Shown: piece by piece, positions 43,624 through 51,731 of the stretch
Layout: every line of letters starts with the position of its first letter
How positions within the stretch are numbered: position 1 is the first letter of the stretch
From: Promicromonospora thailandica
Lineage (GTDB): Bacteria > Actinomycetota > Actinomycetes > Actinomycetales > Cellulomonadaceae
Reading direction: 5' to 3'
Length of the DNA stretch: 64,000 nt
Assembly: GCF_024171955.1 (NCBI RefSeq)
Contig: NZ_JAMTCS010000011.1
Location: 1 to 64,000, forward strand
Translations under genes and position numbers: made by a program
Notes under the pieces: model-generated
The model's database searches: none
What the model saw: the letters and a program-made list of their open reading frames with translations, nothing else
Told to the model about the DNA's origin: nothing

Positions 43624-45381
43624 TCAGGCCACCTGGGCGCGGCTCAGGAACTCGTCGAGCCGGGCGCCGTCGCGCTCCAGGTCCACCGCGAAGTCGGAGT
43701 GGAAGGCCTTCTTCGTCATCCCGCTCGGAGGTACCGGCACGTCGGGTTCGCACCACAGGTAGTGGATCTCCGAGCCGAAGTGCCGGGCCAGGTGGTACTC
43801 GTTGATGGCAGGGTAGGACCGTGAGGAGATCACCATCCGCGTGGCAGGCTCCCGCGACCACACCGCGTTGATCATCCCGGAGCCCGCGTAGCCCGCCACC
43901 ACGTCCGCCTGCGCGAAGATCTTCGCCTGCACGGCGAGCGGCAGCAGCTCGGGCCGGACGATCTCGAACCCGGCGTCGGCGAAGCGCCGTTCGACCTCGG
44001 CGGCGTTCCGGCACAGCCGCCGGCCCTGGTCCGACCGGGCCACGAACACGCGGGCGGGGACGGGGAGGTCGCCGGTGGAGCGGACGAGGACGTCCCGGAT
44101 CCGGGACCAGACGGACGCCGCCTCCGGCGCCAGGAACATCGGCTGCTGGAAGGCCTGGGTGGCGGTCACGAGCCGCTCGACGCGCGTCGGTCCGGTGAGC
44201 ACCGTCACGCGGTCCGCGCCGATACCGTAGGCGGCGAGCAGCTCGAGCACGAAGCCCGGCACGGTGTCTCCACCGTCTGTCCCGCCCACGAGCAGGCGGA
44301 GGTCCGGGAACATCGCCGCCGCCGCGTCCCACGCCCAGAGCCGTGCCAGGTCGTGGGTGAGGAAGTGCCCGTAGTGGCCCGCGACCTCGTTGTCGAGGTG
44401 GAAGTAGGTCCCTTCGAGAAGGCGCGGTTCGCTCGGCAGACCGGGAGCCGTGCCGTACTCGCTCGCCGTGACGTTCCCGACCAGCTGTCCGAGCGGCCGC
44501 CGCCAGGGCTGCACGTACGAGTCGGGCAGCATCAGCCCGGCCACGGTGGCCACCTGTCGGGGCGCGCACACGACGTCGTCGTAGGCGCGGCACACGAGCT
44601 CGGGGACGTCCTCCGTCGCCGGGAAGCGGGCCGCCGAGTGCTCCGGGGCGTTCGAGACCAGCCGGACCGGGGTGGTGATCGTCCGTGCCGGACGGCGGTC
44701 GATGTCCGTCGTCCGTACTCCCCGGCGGGCGAGCGCGGACCGGGTGGCCCCGGGGTCCAGCATCAGCATGTGCTCGCCCGACTTCGTGACGAGGCGGAAG
44801 TCGTCGCCTCGCAGGACGTCGGCGATGGACGACATCATCTGTACCTCGAAGCGCGTGAGGCGTTCGGTGCGCCGGCGCGGGGCGTCCCACCCCCGCGCGT
44901 CCCACAGCCGGTCCAGCCACTCGTCCAGACCTGCGGCGGCCGGCGTGGTCTCGACGGGCCGTCGGTAGGGGTCTATGACGGGCCGGGGCGGGGTGGGATC
45001 CGTCGTCGGGTCTTCGCGGGACACACCGAGCACGAGATAGTGCCCGCCGTCGCGGATCCCCAGGAACAGTCGCCGGAACGCCCAGTACTTCTGTGCCTCC
45101 GGGTCGGTGCGGGCGTCGATCACCAGGTCGGCCTGAGGCTGTCCCGCGGCCGAGGCGAACAGATCGTCGTGGTCGCCGGCTTCGAGCACGAGGACCCGGG
45201 CGTCCGGGAACAGCCCTTCCACCTCGGTGCGATCACGTGCGGGTGCTGGGTCGGTGATCAGGAGCACGGTGCGCGGAGCCCGCCCGGTCAGCCGCCGTGC
45301 GGCGACGTGGAGCCGTGCGATCCGCTGCGCCTCGGACCGGGCCGTGCTCCGTCGGCGCGTCAGGCCCAGGAACGATCTCAC
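43624..45381 (-). CDS. GT61 family glycosyltransferase (DUF563)
   Basis: A 585-residue protein. The N-terminal 190 residues form a mixed Rossmann-like part with VLLITDPAPARDRTEVEGLF. From about 330 the GT61 domain appears: YFHLDNEVAGHYGHFLTHDL with its H-x-x-H-F-L pattern, VFVARSDQGRRLCRNAAEVE, then ADVVAGYAGSGMINAVWS as the closing loop. GT61 enzymes add xylose, GlcNAc or other sugars to glycans. The GTG start is directly adjacent to the stop of the Trm112 gene with no gap, so translation is coupled. It is longer than typical bacterial GT61 because of the N-terminal part. Confidence 0.85.
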   Translation of the reverse strand: MRSFLGLTRRRSTARSEAQRIARLHVAARRLTGRAPRTVLLITDPAPARDRTEVEGLFPDARVLVLEAGDHDDLFASAAGQPQADLVIDARTDPEAQKYWAFRRLFLGIRDGGHYLVLGVSREDPTTDPTPPRPVIDPYRRPVETTPAAAGLDEWLDRLWDARGWDAPRRRTERLTRFEVQMMSSIADVLRGDDFRLVTKSGEHMLMLDPGATRSALARRGVRTTDIDRRPARTITTPVRLVSNAPEHSAARFPATEDVPELVCRAYDDVVCAPRQVATVAGLMLPDSYVQPWRRPLGQLVGNVTASEYGTAPGLPSEPRLLEGTYFHLDNEVAGHYGHFLTHDLARLWAWDAAAAMFPDLRLLVGGTDGGDTVPGFVLELLAAYGIGADRVTVLTGPTRVERLVTATQAFQQPMFLAPEAASVWSRIRDVLVRSTGDLPVPARVFVARSDQGRRLCRNAAEVERRFADAGFEIVRPELLPLAVQAKIFAQADVVAGYAGSGMINAVWSREPATRMVISSRSYPAINEYHLARHFGSEIHYLWCEPDVPVPPSGMTKKAFHSDFAVDLERDGARLDEFLSRAQVA

Positions 45382-45570
45382 TCAGAGCGCCCGCGCGTCC
45401 GACTCCAGCAGCACCGGGATACCGTCCCGGACAGGGTAGGCCAGCGGCTGCTCGGGGTCGGTGGAGTGCAGCTCCGGCTCGCCCGACGGTCCGGTCCCGT
45501 CCACGAGGGTCGCCCCCGTCACGGGGCAGCGCAGGATCTCGCGCACCCAGGGCTCCAGCTCGATGCTCAT
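45382..45570 (-). CDS. Trm112 family protein
   Basis: A 62-residue protein of the Trm112/YcaR family. Visible features are WVREILRCPVTGATLV at the N-terminus and PLAYPVRDGIPVLLESDARAL at the C-terminus. Family members act as small zinc-binding activators of methyltransferases in eukaryotes; bacterial ones are of unclear role. The second family Cys is absent: only C15 of the CPxC-like motif is seen, so metal binding is doubtful. The ATG overlaps the manB stop by 4 bp, a pairing that is common in actinobacteria. It is too short for many gene finders. Confidence 0.88.
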   Translation of the reverse strand: MSIELEPWVREILRCPVTGATLVDGTGPSGEPELHSTDPEQPLAYPVRDGIPVLLESDARAL

Positions 45571-47057
45571 GCGGTCTCTCCCGTCTCGTCCGGGCCCTCG
45601 CCCGGGGCCGGCTCGTCGGTCTCGGCGCGCACCAGCGACAGCACGTCGTCGCGGACCTTCTCCATGATGTCGTGGTCGGCGGCCTCGACGTTGAGCCGCA
45701 GCAGGGGCTCGGTGTTGGACGCACGCAGGTTGAACCACCACTGCGGGTGCCCGTCCCAGTTCGAGACCGTCACACCGTCGAGCGTGTCGACGTCGATGCC
45801 CGGGTAGGCGGCGCGGTACGCGTCCAGCACGCGGCGGGTCGCCTCGGCGGCGTCCGCGACGCGCGAGTTGATCTCGCCCGACGACACGTACGGTTCGTAC
45901 ATCTCGCCGAGCTCCGACAGTGGGTGCTGCTGCGCGCCCAGGGCCGCCAGCACGTGCAGCGCGGCCAGCATGCCGGTGTCCGCGAAGAAGAAGTCCCGGA
46001 AGTAGTAGTGCGCGCTGTGCTCGCCGCCGAACACGGCCTCGTTCCCGGCCATCTCCGCCTTGATGAACGAGTGCCCCACGCGGGTGCGGACCACCCGCGC
46101 CCCTGCGGCCGACAGCAGGTCGGGCACGGCGCGCGAGGTGATCAGGTTGTGGATGACGGCGGGCGTGCGCCCGGCGGCCTTCTCCTTCTCGACCTCGCGG
46201 AGGCCCACCAGGGCCGTGACGGCCGACGGCGAGACCGGCACGCCCTTCTCGTCGACGACGAAGCAGCGGTCGGCGTCGCCGTCGAACGCCAGCCCGATGT
46301 CGGCGCGGTTCGCCACGACCGCCGTCTGCAGGTCGAGCAGGTTGGCGGGCTCCAGCGGGTTGGCCTCGTGGTTCGGGAAGGTGCCGTCCAGCTCGAAGTA
46401 CAGGGGCACGATCTCCAGCGGCAGCTCGGGCAGGCCCGCCGCGGTGCCGAGCACTGCCGGCGCGGTCAGGCCCGCCATGCCGTTCCCGGCGTCGACCACG
46501 ACCTTGAGGGGCCGGATGCCCGACAGGTCCACCAGGCCGCGCAGGAAGGTGGCGTACTCGCCCAGCATCTCGCGGTCGGTCACCTGCCCGGGGCCGTCCG
46601 GCGCCACGGTGTCGCCGTCGCCTGCGTCCAGCAGGGTCTGGGCGACGTCCCGGAGCTCGGCGAGGCCCGTGGCCTCGCCCACCGGCCGCGCGCCCGCGCG
46701 GCAGAGCTTGATCCCGTTGTACGCGGCGGGGTTGTGGCTCGCGGTGAACATGGCACCGGGCAGCCCCAGCACGCCGGAGGCGTGGTAGAGCCCGTCGGTC
46801 GAGCACAGCCCGATCCGGACCACGTCGACGCCCTCGGCGGTCAGGCCGGCGGCAAAGGCGTCCACGAGCTCGGGGCCGGAGTCCCGCATGTCCCGCCCGA
46901 CGACGACGGCCGGGCGGGTCTCGCCCGACGCCTCGGGGAGCACGACGGTCCGGGCGAACGCTGCCCCGATGGCGCGGGCCACCGTGGGGGAGAGCTCCTC
47001 GGGAACCAGCCCGCGGACGTCGTACGCCTTGATGATCCTGTTGAGGTCGAGAGCCAC
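45567..47057 (-). CDS. manB: Phosphomannomutase/phosphoglucomutase
   Basis: A 496-residue phosphohexomutase converting mannose-6-phosphate to mannose-1-phosphate, and possibly glucose phosphates, for GDP-mannose synthesis. Family motifs are AYDVRGLVPEELSP at the N-terminus, FTASHNPAAYNGIK with the phosphoserine near residue 108, AFDGDADRCFVVDEKG for the metal, GGEHSAHYYFRD for the sugar and RASNTEPLLRLNVEA for the phosphate. The GTG at 47057 lies 6 nt after TACGCT (47069-47064), so the mRNA is probably leaderless. It heads an operon of manB, trm112 and five glycan genes. Together with ManA it supplies the mannose branch. Confidence 0.96.
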   Translation of the reverse strand: MALDLNRIIKAYDVRGLVPEELSPTVARAIGAAFARTVVLPEASGETRPAVVVGRDMRDSGPELVDAFAAGLTAEGVDVVRIGLCSTDGLYHASGVLGLPGAMFTASHNPAAYNGIKLCRAGARPVGEATGLAELRDVAQTLLDAGDGDTVAPDGPGQVTDREMLGEYATFLRGLVDLSGIRPLKVVVDAGNGMAGLTAPAVLGTAAGLPELPLEIVPLYFELDGTFPNHEANPLEPANLLDLQTAVVANRADIGLAFDGDADRCFVVDEKGVPVSPSAVTALVGLREVEKEKAAGRTPAVIHNLITSRAVPDLLSAAGARVVRTRVGHSFIKAEMAGNEAVFGGEHSAHYYFRDFFFADTGMLAALHVLAALGAQQHPLSELGEMYEPYVSSGEINSRVADAAEATRRVLDAYRAAYPGIDVDTLDGVTVSNWDGHPQWWFNLRASNTEPLLRLNVEAADHDIMEKVRDDVLSLVRAETDEPAPGEGPDETGETA

Positions 47058-47063
47058 GTCGAC

Positions 47064-47069
47064 AGCGTA
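47064..47069 (-). promoter_or_regulatory. -10 element of the leaderless manB operon
   Basis: TACGCT reads on the minus strand with 6 nt to the GTG at 47057. The divergent amidase -10 (TACGTT, 47171-47176) is about 100 bp away. Confidence 0.6.
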
Positions 47070-47170
47070 CGCGAGCCCGACGACCCGCCGGCGCGGGGGT
47101 GACGCGGCGGGACTTTCACGATGAGAAGTTCGCGATGAGAAGCCAGGGCGCGACCGGGACCGGCCGGGGC

Positions 47171-47176
47171 TACGTT
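47171..47176 (+). promoter_or_regulatory. -10 element of the leaderless amidase mRNA
   Basis: TACGTT lies 7 nt before the ATG at 47184. No Shine-Dalgarno motif is seen between them. Confidence 0.55.
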
Positions 47177-47183
47177 CGAGTGC

Positions 47184-49151
47184 ATGAGCGGCGACGGACG
47201 GACGTTCGGACGGCATGTGACCTCGACGACGCTGACCCTGGGGCTCACCCTCGGGGGCCTGGTGGTGCCGGTGGTGCCGCTCCCGGTCCTGGCGGCGAGC
47301 CCGGTCTCGCCGGAGCTCGGGAGCGTGCGGATGACCACGGTCGACCGGGCGGCGACGGACGATCCGAGCGCGGACGACCCGCCCCTGGGCCACGCACACC
47401 CGGAGGACGGCGAGAGCCCCGAGACCCGTCTCGGCACGGGCGCCGACGCCCGGCCCGAATCGAAGGCAGAGCACCGGGCCGAGGGACAGGAGGCGGGGCA
47501 CGGACGCCTCGCCGCCCTCACGCCCCGCACGGACACGCGCGACTTCCTCGTCGCGGGCGTCACCTGGGACGGCACGTCCCGCGAGACGGTCACCGCCGTG
47601 GCCCTCCGGGTCCGGGAGTCCGGCCGCTGGGGTGCCTGGCAGGAGGTCGGCATCGAGGAGTCGGAGGTGCCCGACGCCCGCGCCGGCACCGAGCCGTTCG
47701 TGACGTCCGGCGCCGACGCTGTCCAGGCCCGCGCGGAGACGGCCAGCGGACGGCCGCCGTCGGGCATGCGGGTGGACGTGATCGACCCCGGCACCTCGCC
47801 CGCGGACCGGAACGTCGATGCGGCCGCCGGGCCGGCGGCGTCGGCCGACGCGGCGACCGGTTGGGAGCCCAAACCGCCCGTGGTGTCCCGCGCCCGGTGG
47901 GGCGCGGACGAGTCGCTCGGCTCGCCGTGGCCCGAGACGTCGGGCACGCTCAAGGCGATCTACGTGCACCACACGGCCGGCACGAACTCGTACACGTCGG
48001 GCCAGTCTGCGGCGATCGTGCGCGGCATCCTCGCGTACCACACACGCTCGCGGGGCTGGCCGGACATCGGCTATCAGTTCCTCGTGGACCGGTACGGGCG
48101 GATCTTCGAGGGACGCCGCGAGGCACAGCTGCACAACCCGATCGGTGCGCAGGCAGGCGGCTACAACACGGGCACCATCGGCGTGTCCGCAATGGGCAGC
48201 TTTCAGACGGCGACGCCGCCCGCGGCGCTGATCCGCAGCCTGGAGCGGGTGCTGGCCTGGAAGTCCTTCGAGTACGGCGTGCACCCCACCCACACCACGC
48301 GGCTCCGCACGGGGAACGTGAGCAGCACGGCGAAGGCCCCGCCCGGCACGGTGGTGACCGTGCCGACGATCCTCGGCCACCGGGACACCAACAACACGGC
48401 CTGCCCCGGGGCGCGGCTCCACGCCCGGCTGCCCGCACTGCGCACGAACGTCCGGGAGCGTGTCCTGGCGGAGTACCGGCGGCACGGGGCGGTCCGGCTC
48501 CCGGCGCGGCCGAAGGCCCACGCGGTGAGCAGCCTGCGCTCGCCCGTCCAGTGGCGCCCCGAGACGGCGTTCGCCTGGGACCCCGTGCGCGGTGCGGTGC
48601 GCTACGAGGTGCTCCGCCGCAGCGGGCACTTCACGTCGGTGCGGCCCTACGACCCTTACTGGTACGAGTTCGCCTCCACCCGCGGCACCGTGACCACGGT
48701 GTACACGCCGCCGGGACAGAACACCGTCTACGGCGTGCGCGCCGTGCTGGCCAACGGGCGGCGCAGCCCCGTGCGCGTCATCACCACGACGACCCGGGAC
48801 GTGCTGCACGGCGACTGGGACGTCTTCGGGTGGCAGCGGGTCACCCGCTCCGGCTACTACAACGGGCACGCCTACCGGACCACGACCAGCGGCCAGGACA
48901 TCAAGGTCTACGGCGCCCGGGGCATCACGCAGGTGCGGGTCATGGCGCCGACGGGGCGCGGGTGGGGCCGCGTGGCCGTCTCCGTGGGCGGCACCCGGTA
49001 CGGCGTGATCGACCTGGCCTCGTCCTCGCCCACCACGCAGCGGGTGTTCACGGTGGGTCTCGGCGGCGCGAGGTCGGGGCGCGTCGTGCTCCGGGCGCTC
49101 GACAGCGGCAAGGAGGTGCGCGTCAGCGGGATCGGCGTCGTCCGCCCCTGA
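47184..49151 (+). CDS. Secreted N-acetylmuramoyl-L-alanine amidase, PGRP type
   Basis: A 655-residue exported wall hydrolase. A signal peptide lies at about 10-38. A low-complexity Asp/Glu/Ala region and a beta-rich block with DFLVAGVTWDG follow. The PGRP/Amidase_2 domain spans about 232-430, beginning with SRARWGADESLG. Its zinc ligands are in YVHHTAG (H262/H263 pair) and LGHRDTNNTACPGARL (H399, C407). The C-terminal 220 residues are strand-rich and include a repeated R-Y-G-V pattern, perhaps wall binding. It cleaves the amide bond between MurNAc and the stem peptide. It is divergent from manB, and a strong hairpin follows its stop. Confidence 0.93.
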   Translation: MSGDGRTFGRHVTSTTLTLGLTLGGLVVPVVPLPVLAASPVSPELGSVRMTTVDRAATDDPSADDPPLGHAHPEDGESPETRLGTGADARPESKAEHRAEGQEAGHGRLAALTPRTDTRDFLVAGVTWDGTSRETVTAVALRVRESGRWGAWQEVGIEESEVPDARAGTEPFVTSGADAVQARAETASGRPPSGMRVDVIDPGTSPADRNVDAAAGPAASADAATGWEPKPPVVSRARWGADESLGSPWPETSGTLKAIYVHHTAGTNSYTSGQSAAIVRGILAYHTRSRGWPDIGYQFLVDRYGRIFEGRREAQLHNPIGAQAGGYNTGTIGVSAMGSFQTATPPAALIRSLERVLAWKSFEYGVHPTHTTRLRTGNVSSTAKAPPGTVVTVPTILGHRDTNNTACPGARLHARLPALRTNVRERVLAEYRRHGAVRLPARPKAHAVSSLRSPVQWRPETAFAWDPVRGAVRYEVLRRSGHFTSVRPYDPYWYEFASTRGTVTTVYTPPGQNTVYGVRAVLANGRRSPVRVITTTTRDVLHGDWDVFGWQRVTRSGYYNGHAYRTTTSGQDIKVYGARGITQVRVMAPTGRGWGRVAVSVGGTRYGVIDLASSSPTTQRVFTVGLGGARSGRVVLRALDSGKEVRVSGIGVVRP

Positions 49152-49167
49152 TGCCCCGACCGTGCGA

Positions 49168-49197
49168 CGTGGGCCCGGCCCGCAGGCCGGGCCCACG
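49168..49197. terminator. Bidirectional hairpin
   Basis: Arms of 13 bp (49168-49180 and 49185-49197) around a CGCA loop, almost pure GC, lie between the amidase stop and the converging polysialyltransferase-family stop, 2 bp before the latter. Confidence 0.75.
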
Positions 49198-49199
49198 CA

Positions 49200-50558
49200 T
49201 CAGCCGCGGATCCTGCTGACGACCTTCTTGCGCAGGTTGGACCGGCGCGTCCGTTCGTCCACCCAGCTCATGGCCGGGTGGGCGAGCGCGGTACGTGCCG
49301 TGTCGAGGGTCGCCTTGACCACGGGGTTCTGCCTGGGCGCGCCCGGCAGGTCGAGCATCGAGAGCCGCTGCCCGGCGACGTAGCGCGTCCGGTCCTTCGT
49401 CGAGGCCTGGGCGAGCCAGCCCACCGCGGTACCGCGCCGGTCCGAGAGGGACTTGGGCTGCATGCAGTACGACACCGTGTCCACCAGCTGCTGGAGCTGC
49501 TCGGCCGTGTCGAACGTCGAGTCCGTGCGGTGCAAAGCATCGACGATCGTCACGGGGATGCGGTTGCTGTTCTCGAACGGCTTGAGCCGCTTGAGCAGGT
49601 TCGACGTCTCGACCGCGATCGAGCGCACGCCGAAGATCGACCTGGCCGTGACGAGCGCCGTCGAGAAGCAGCCCACGATCGCCGTGACGTCGGACGAGGC
49701 CAGCATGACCTCGACCGGCAACGGGTCGGTGACGACCTCGAGCGTGACGCCGGCGTCCTGGGCGGCCTTCTCCACCGGGGCGAGGAACCCGGGCGGAGCG
49801 GACGGGTGCGGCTTGAAACGGACCACTCGCGCCCCGGCCTCGGCCGCCGCGCGGATCATGCCGGCGTGCATGGCCGCCTCTTCCTGCATGGTCACCAGGC
49901 CGAGCGCCGCGAGGTACTGCCCGACGACGATCGCCGCCGGCGGCTGGGCCTCGTCCGACGCCGCTGCCGGCTTCGCCGCGATCTCCTCGATCACCCCGCG
50001 GAACGACTCGCTCGGGATGACCGTCGGTGTCACACCGTACTCGCTCAGCAGGACGGGCCGCAGACCCGGCACGAGGTCCAGGTGCAGCAGGCCCTCGAGC
50101 CGCTGGATGATGTCGAGCGGCAGGTCGTTGCGCGTGGGGCCGTAGCTCATGAGGCCGTCGGCGTAGACCGTGATGCTGCCGTCGTGGAAGATCCGGGCCA
50201 GGGTCTGCGTCGGGTTGACCCAGACCGACTCCGCGACGATGTCGACGGGGCCGTCACCGAGGCCCCAGTAGGAGCGCAGCAGCCGCTCCAGCAGCGGGCG
50301 CTCGCGCGGGCCGGGCTTCCAGTCGGCCGGGTGGATCGGCGCGATGAGATCGGTCAGGTGCACCACGCGGTCGAACCGGGCGAGCACCGGGGCGGACCCC
50401 TCGATCTCGTCCGCGGCGGGCGTGAGCTCGGGCGCGAACGCGTTGTTCACCACGAGCAGCACGCGCTCGCCGTCGGGCTCACCGAGGAGTCCCGCGTCGG
50501 CGGCCGCGGCCGCGGTGGCGGCGCCGAACAGCGTCGAGGCGACGACGAGCTGGGTCAT
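49200..50558 (-). CDS. Polysialyltransferase-family protein (PF07388-like)
   Basis: A 452-residue protein resembling the bacterial alpha-2,8-polysialyltransferase family. Features are the N-terminal VVASTLFGAATAAAAADAG strand-helix, later ITVYADGLMSYGPTRNDLP, then VGQYLAALGLVTMQEEA, RVVRFKPHPSAPPGFLAPVE (the K-P-H-P motif of this superfamily) and VTAIVGCFSTALVTARSIFG. The H-P and S-T-A motifs are those used for CMP and catalysis in GT52/PST-type enzymes. The ATGA overlap with an upstream GT2 gene supports one unit. With NeuA and NeuB in the window, a CMP-nonulosonate donor is likely, but the linkage and polymerising ability are unknown. Confidence 0.82.
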   Translation of the reverse strand: MTQLVVASTLFGAATAAAAADAGLLGEPDGERVLLVVNNAFAPELTPAADEIEGSAPVLARFDRVVHLTDLIAPIHPADWKPGPRERPLLERLLRSYWGLGDGPVDIVAESVWVNPTQTLARIFHDGSITVYADGLMSYGPTRNDLPLDIIQRLEGLLHLDLVPGLRPVLLSEYGVTPTVIPSESFRGVIEEIAAKPAAASDEAQPPAAIVVGQYLAALGLVTMQEEAAMHAGMIRAAAEAGARVVRFKPHPSAPPGFLAPVEKAAQDAGVTLEVVTDPLPVEVMLASSDVTAIVGCFSTALVTARSIFGVRSIAVETSNLLKRLKPFENSNRIPVTIVDALHRTDSTFDTAEQLQQLVDTVSYCMQPKSLSDRRGTAVGWLAQASTKDRTRYVAGQRLSMLDLPGAPRQNPVVKATLDTARTALAHPAMSWVDERTRRSNLRKKVVSRIRG

Positions 50559-51577
50559 GCCTGCACCTCCTGCTGTGCCTTGAGGGTCTTGTCCCGGGGA
50601 AGGTCGGCGGGCAGCAGCCCGTGCAGCAGCCGCTCCCGCTTGCGTGACATCTGGCTGGCCTCCTGGGCGAGCACGTCCTGGCGGAGGCTCGCGAACAGGT
50701 CGCGCGACCCGCGCTTGAGGTCCCGGCGCACGTCGTGCGTCATGTTGCCCCGCCGGCTCATGTGGTGCGCGATCAGCGCGAGGGCGGTGCGGGTCAGCTT
50801 GGGGAGGAACAGCTCCGCGTCGCGGTCCGCCTCGACGATGTCGAACGTCTGCCGCAGGGCGGGCAGGATGTCGAGCTGGCGCCGGTCGAACGTCGCGGTG
50901 AGCGACGTGGTCACGGTGCGGCGGTAGCAGAGCGTCGGCGCGTCGATGGTCGCGTAGGCACGCCCGCGGAGGAACAGGTCCCAGATCCAGGGCCGGTCCT
51001 CGGCCGTGTGCAGGCCCTCGGGGAACGTGAGCAGGCCGTCCTCGCTGATGGACCGGTCGAAGATGCCGGCCCAGCTGTACGGGTAGTCGACCATGGTCGA
51101 GTAGTTGACCGGCAGGATCGAGTCGCGGGGGTCCAGGACGACGCCGCGCCGCGCCTGGGGCGCCCAGGTGACGTCCCGGCGGCGCGCGCGGACCGCGGTG
51201 TGGTCGGTCCGGATGAAGTCGACCTTGAGCGCGTCCATCGCGTCGACCAGGTGCGTCAGGCGGCGCGGGGCCATCCAGTCGTCGGCGTCGGCGAACACGA
51301 CGTACGGGGCCGACGTCGCGGCGATGCCCTGGTTGCGGGCGCTGGCCGCGCCCACCGGGGTCTTGTTCTCGACGACCTCGAGGTTCGGCAGGCGGTCCGA
51401 GAAGGTCCGCGCGATCGCCGCCGTGTCGTCGGTGGACCCGTCGCTGATGACGACGATCTCCATCTCGCGCGGGTCGTCGACCTGCTTCGTCAGGCTGGTC
51501 ATCAGGTCGCCGATGTACTCGCCTGCGTCCTTGCCGGGCACGATGACGGACACGCGTGGCCGCGTGGTGATGCTCAT
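50555..51577 (-). CDS. GT2 family glycosyltransferase
   Basis: A 340-residue GT-A enzyme. The nucleotide-binding start is VSVIVPGKDAGEYIGDLM, followed by EIVVISDGSTDDTAAIA and the metal motif FADADDWMAP (D-x-D). A later acceptor-side segment is PEGLHTAEDRPWIWDLFLRG. The C-terminal 110 residues are helical and basic. GAGGGAA precedes the ATG by 8 nt. It is co-translated with the polysialyltransferase-family gene by an ATGA overlap, and follows the acyltransferase after a 154-bp gap. It probably adds a sugar to the same surface glycan, but the donor is unknown. Confidence 0.93.
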   Translation of the reverse strand: MSITTRPRVSVIVPGKDAGEYIGDLMTSLTKQVDDPREMEIVVISDGSTDDTAAIARTFSDRLPNLEVVENKTPVGAASARNQGIAATSAPYVVFADADDWMAPRRLTHLVDAMDALKVDFIRTDHTAVRARRRDVTWAPQARRGVVLDPRDSILPVNYSTMVDYPYSWAGIFDRSISEDGLLTFPEGLHTAEDRPWIWDLFLRGRAYATIDAPTLCYRRTVTTSLTATFDRRQLDILPALRQTFDIVEADRDAELFLPKLTRTALALIAHHMSRRGNMTHDVRRDLKRGSRDLFASLRQDVLAQEASQMSRKRERLLHGLLPADLPRDKTLKAQQEVQA

Positions 51578-51731
51578 ATACCGGTTCCCTCGGTCTGGGT
51601 GAATCGGGCTGAGACGCGCGCGGAGTACGATCCGGCAAGCGCCGTCCGGCAGTCATTCAAGCACACGGATCGGCCCCGATCCTGGCCAAACGGCATCCGT
51701 GCGGTCACCGCCACATGCCGTCGCAGGATCT

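Noticed and set aside
47058-49196. Extension of ManB upstream to 1,209 residues
   Set aside because: It runs antisense through the PGRP amidase, and the leaderless start at 47057 fits the ManB family N-terminus.
50559-51656. Extension of the polysialyltransferase-family gene upstream
   Set aside because: It overlaps the GT2 gene in another frame, and homology begins at the ATG that overlaps the GT2 stop.
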